Assembly (NCBI GenBank): GCA_014874425.1
Contig: JACWAG010000141.1
Coordinates: 1-30,915, forward strand
Reading direction: 5' to 3'
From: Syntrophaceae bacterium
GTDB lineage: Bacteria > Desulfobacterota > Desulfomonilia > Desulfomonilales > Desulfomonilaceae
Length of the DNA: 30,915 nucleotides
Both the position numbers and the translations under genes were made by a program. Below the pieces are notes generated by a model, which searched no databases, was not told the origin of the DNA, and saw nothing but the letters and a program-made list of their open reading frames with translations. Below are positions 29,681-30,915 of this stretch, piece after piece. The number at the start of each line of letters is the position of its first letter. Within the stretch, counting starts at the first letter, position 1.

Positions 29681-30683
29681 CCCGATAAACTTTTTCTGGA
29701 ACGCGTTGAGGACGAGAGGCGTCCGGCTAGTCGTGTATGCGATCATCGTGGCGGCTATATTCCCATCAAGTCGTTTTATTCTATTGGTGGCAGTTATTTT
29801 GGCCTTGGGCTCCATTTGGTGGAGAGAATATCGTTTTAATCGAAACTCCAAGGTTATCTATCTTTTGGCTTTTATAGCCTTTTTGCTGATCGGGTATGTT
29901 GTGACATTTGTTAACGTAAAAAATGTAGATGAGCTTCGATTCGGCATGAGCCCATGGGGTGATGGAATTTATCAGGTCACAGATGGCACGTACATTGGTG
30001 AAGGGCAAGGTTATCGCGGCCCTATCAAGGTGGAAGTGCAAGTCAAGGACCATCGGATTATAGGTATCAAAACCTTGGATTACCCCGACTTGATTTCCGT
30101 GCTGGACAATCAGATAAAAATATTCAAGCAGCAACTATTAGCCCGGGGACGTTTGTTCGCTCCAGGGCAACCCGAGATGCTTCGAGGAGCCACTGAGACA
30201 CTTACCGGATACGTCAACGCTATCCAGGATGCTTTATCAAAGGGGATTCCGGCTTTTCCTCATTATGATTGGTTCTCAAGAACCTTTCTTAGCCTTTTCA
30301 TTGGCCAAGCCCCTAATCGCGTTACATTGAATGCGCTTGCAATCTTATTCGCCGTTTTCATGGTTTTTGAATATGCTTTTCAATCTATGCTGATTCCTGG
30401 GACAGGGCGTTCTATAAACTGTTACAATTGCGCCTCGTGTGTGGGGGTTTGTCCCGTTAAGGAAGTAGAAGGCGTTCAAATACCTATGGGGCTAGTGCTC
30501 TTGACCCGGCTAGGCAATTATGAACGCGTTATGGAGCTATCTAAATATTGTGTTGGATGCGGTCGTTGCGCCGCTAAATGTCCAATTGGAAACTCCGGAC
30601 CATTGGTTATTTCAGCGGCGTTTCAGGCAGTCAGGGAAAAGAGACGCTCAACGTCGACTCAAAACAAGAGAGATACCGCGTGA
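29655..30683 (+). CDS. Membrane FMN-binding and 2x[4Fe-4S] protein, NosR/RnfG-like
   Basis: 342 aa. Three N-terminal helices (about 24-38, 40-57, 67-89) precede an FMN-binding domain at 90-205 with DGIYQVTDGTYIGEGQGY and GATETLTG (the [S/T]GAT flavin-threonine motif, with Arg in the first position). A fourth helix (224-244) is followed by C257-x2-C260-x2-C263-x3-CP and C300-x2-C303-x2-C306-x3-CP. The basic loop WWREYRFNRNSK puts the FMN domain outside and the Fe-S clusters inside, as in NosR. ATG 29655 has AAGGAA upstream. It probably moves electrons across the membrane to the cytochrome that starts at its stop codon. Confidence 0.85.
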   Translation: MTLSELLHNPINFFWNALRTRGVRLVVYAIIVAAIFPSSRFILLVAVILALGSIWWREYRFNRNSKVIYLLAFIAFLLIGYVVTFVNVKNVDELRFGMSPWGDGIYQVTDGTYIGEGQGYRGPIKVEVQVKDHRIIGIKTLDYPDLISVLDNQIKIFKQQLLARGRLFAPGQPEMLRGATETLTGYVNAIQDALSKGIPAFPHYDWFSRTFLSLFIGQAPNRVTLNALAILFAVFMVFEYAFQSMLIPGTGRSINCYNCASCVGVCPVKEVEGVQIPMGLVLLTRLGNYERVMELSKYCVGCGRCAAKCPIGNSGPLVISAAFQAVREKRRSTSTQNKRDTA

Positions 30684-30915
30684 TGCGTGGTGGTTATGTA
30701 TATTTATTAATTGGTTTTTTTGTCGTGGTTTTTGCTTCCGCATCGGGCGAGGTGTCCATTAGAAGCTTTTCATGTAAAGCCTGTCACCAGCGTCAGGCGG
30801 ATTACGTTCGATGGATGACCGATCAGTTGAAAATTCAAAATAAAGGTTTTTCGCATGAGTTGATAGCCTGCGCAGACTGCCACATCGAAGGGAGTCCTCA
30901 AAATTCCATTTTGTC
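30683..30915 (+). CDS. Multihaem cytochrome c, N-terminal part (runs off the window)
   Basis: The ATG overlaps the previous TGA by one base. The visible 77 codons start with a membrane segment or signal (YVYLLIGFFVVVFASASG) and then two haem sites, FSCKACHQRQ and LIACADCHIEG, so more are expected downstream. This fits an exported or anchored NapC/NirT-type or small multihaem cytochrome, not resolvable here. It is the periplasmic end of the electron path encoded by the two preceding genes. Confidence 0.8.
   Translation, partial: MRGGYVYLLIGFFVVVFASASGEVSIRSFSCKACHQRQADYVRWMTDQLKIQNKGFSHELIACADCHIEGSPQNSIL

Noticed and set aside
1..30915. CRISPR arrays, tRNA genes, insertion sequences
   Set aside because: No regularly spaced repeats, no cloverleaf-like sequences and no transposase-type coding frame were seen.

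Overview
The window reads as chromosome of a strict or near-strict anaerobe of the Desulfobacterota (deltaproteobacterial sulfate-reducer or syntroph type, Desulfomonile-like). This is an inference from gene content: class I desulfoferrodoxin, rubrerythrin, two rubredoxins, a flavodiiron protein, a DsrE-like protein, multihaem cytochromes, a MetV-type Fe-S protein and an anaerobic electron-transfer cluster. No tRNA, rRNA, CRISPR array or insertion sequence was seen.

Layout. (1) 1-1705: the last codons of an upstream gene and a soluble PAS histidine kinase on the minus strand. (2) 1706-2172: a 467-base stretch without a convincing gene; it may hold a decayed fragment of a membrane sugar-nucleotide protein. 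(3) 2173-5637, plus strand: a dTDP-deoxysugar block (RmlA-like, RmlC-like, RmlB; no rmlD) followed by ispG. (4) 5641-6693, minus: a lone RND/ABC-type membrane-fusion protein, convergent with ispG. (5) 6909-19279, minus: seventeen consecutive same-strand genes that form an oxygen, peroxide, superoxide and probably NO/hydroxylamine defence block. In transcription order they are perR, rubrerythrin, desulfoferrodoxin, C-x4-C rubredoxin, exported TlpA-like thioredoxin, exported peroxiredoxin, octahaem HAO-like cytochrome, a 57-aa Cys-rich rubredoxin-like protein, DsrE-like protein, Fe-S flavoprotein, flavodoxin, rubredoxin, flavodiiron protein, HEAT-repeat protein, cydA, cydB, tpx and a ferritin-like protein (eighteen with perR). 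A hairpin just after the last stop is a likely terminator, and a PerR-like palindrome lies in front of perR. (6) 19445-22003, minus: adenine deaminase and MTA phosphorylase, an adenine-salvage pair. (7) 22189-24054, plus: an exported protein made of four copies of a domain I do not recognise. (8) 24252-25609, plus: a MetV-like Fe-S protein and a nitroreductase. (9) 25814-30915, plus, running off the edge: a Tat-exported NHL beta-propeller, a small membrane protein, an internally duplicated permease-like protein, a 50-aa membrane protein resembling the permease's tail, a membrane 2x[4Fe-4S] protein, a NosR/RnfG-like FMN plus 2x[4Fe-4S] membrane protein and the start of a multihaem cytochrome c.

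How they work together. Region 5 combines cytoplasmic O2 reduction (flavodoxin/rubredoxin to flavodiiron protein), membrane O2 reduction (cytochrome bd), superoxide reduction (desulfoferrodoxin) and peroxide reduction (rubrerythrin, Tpx, exported peroxiredoxin) with an exported octahaem enzyme for a nitrogen compound. Region 9 looks like a transmembrane electron conduit, with Fe-S clusters inside, FMN and haems outside, linked to a permease-like membrane protein. I cannot assign it to a described complex, and it is the best candidate here for a new system. Many start codons were reassigned (several TTG/GTG) because the outermost in-frame start lacks a ribosome-binding site while a later one has it.
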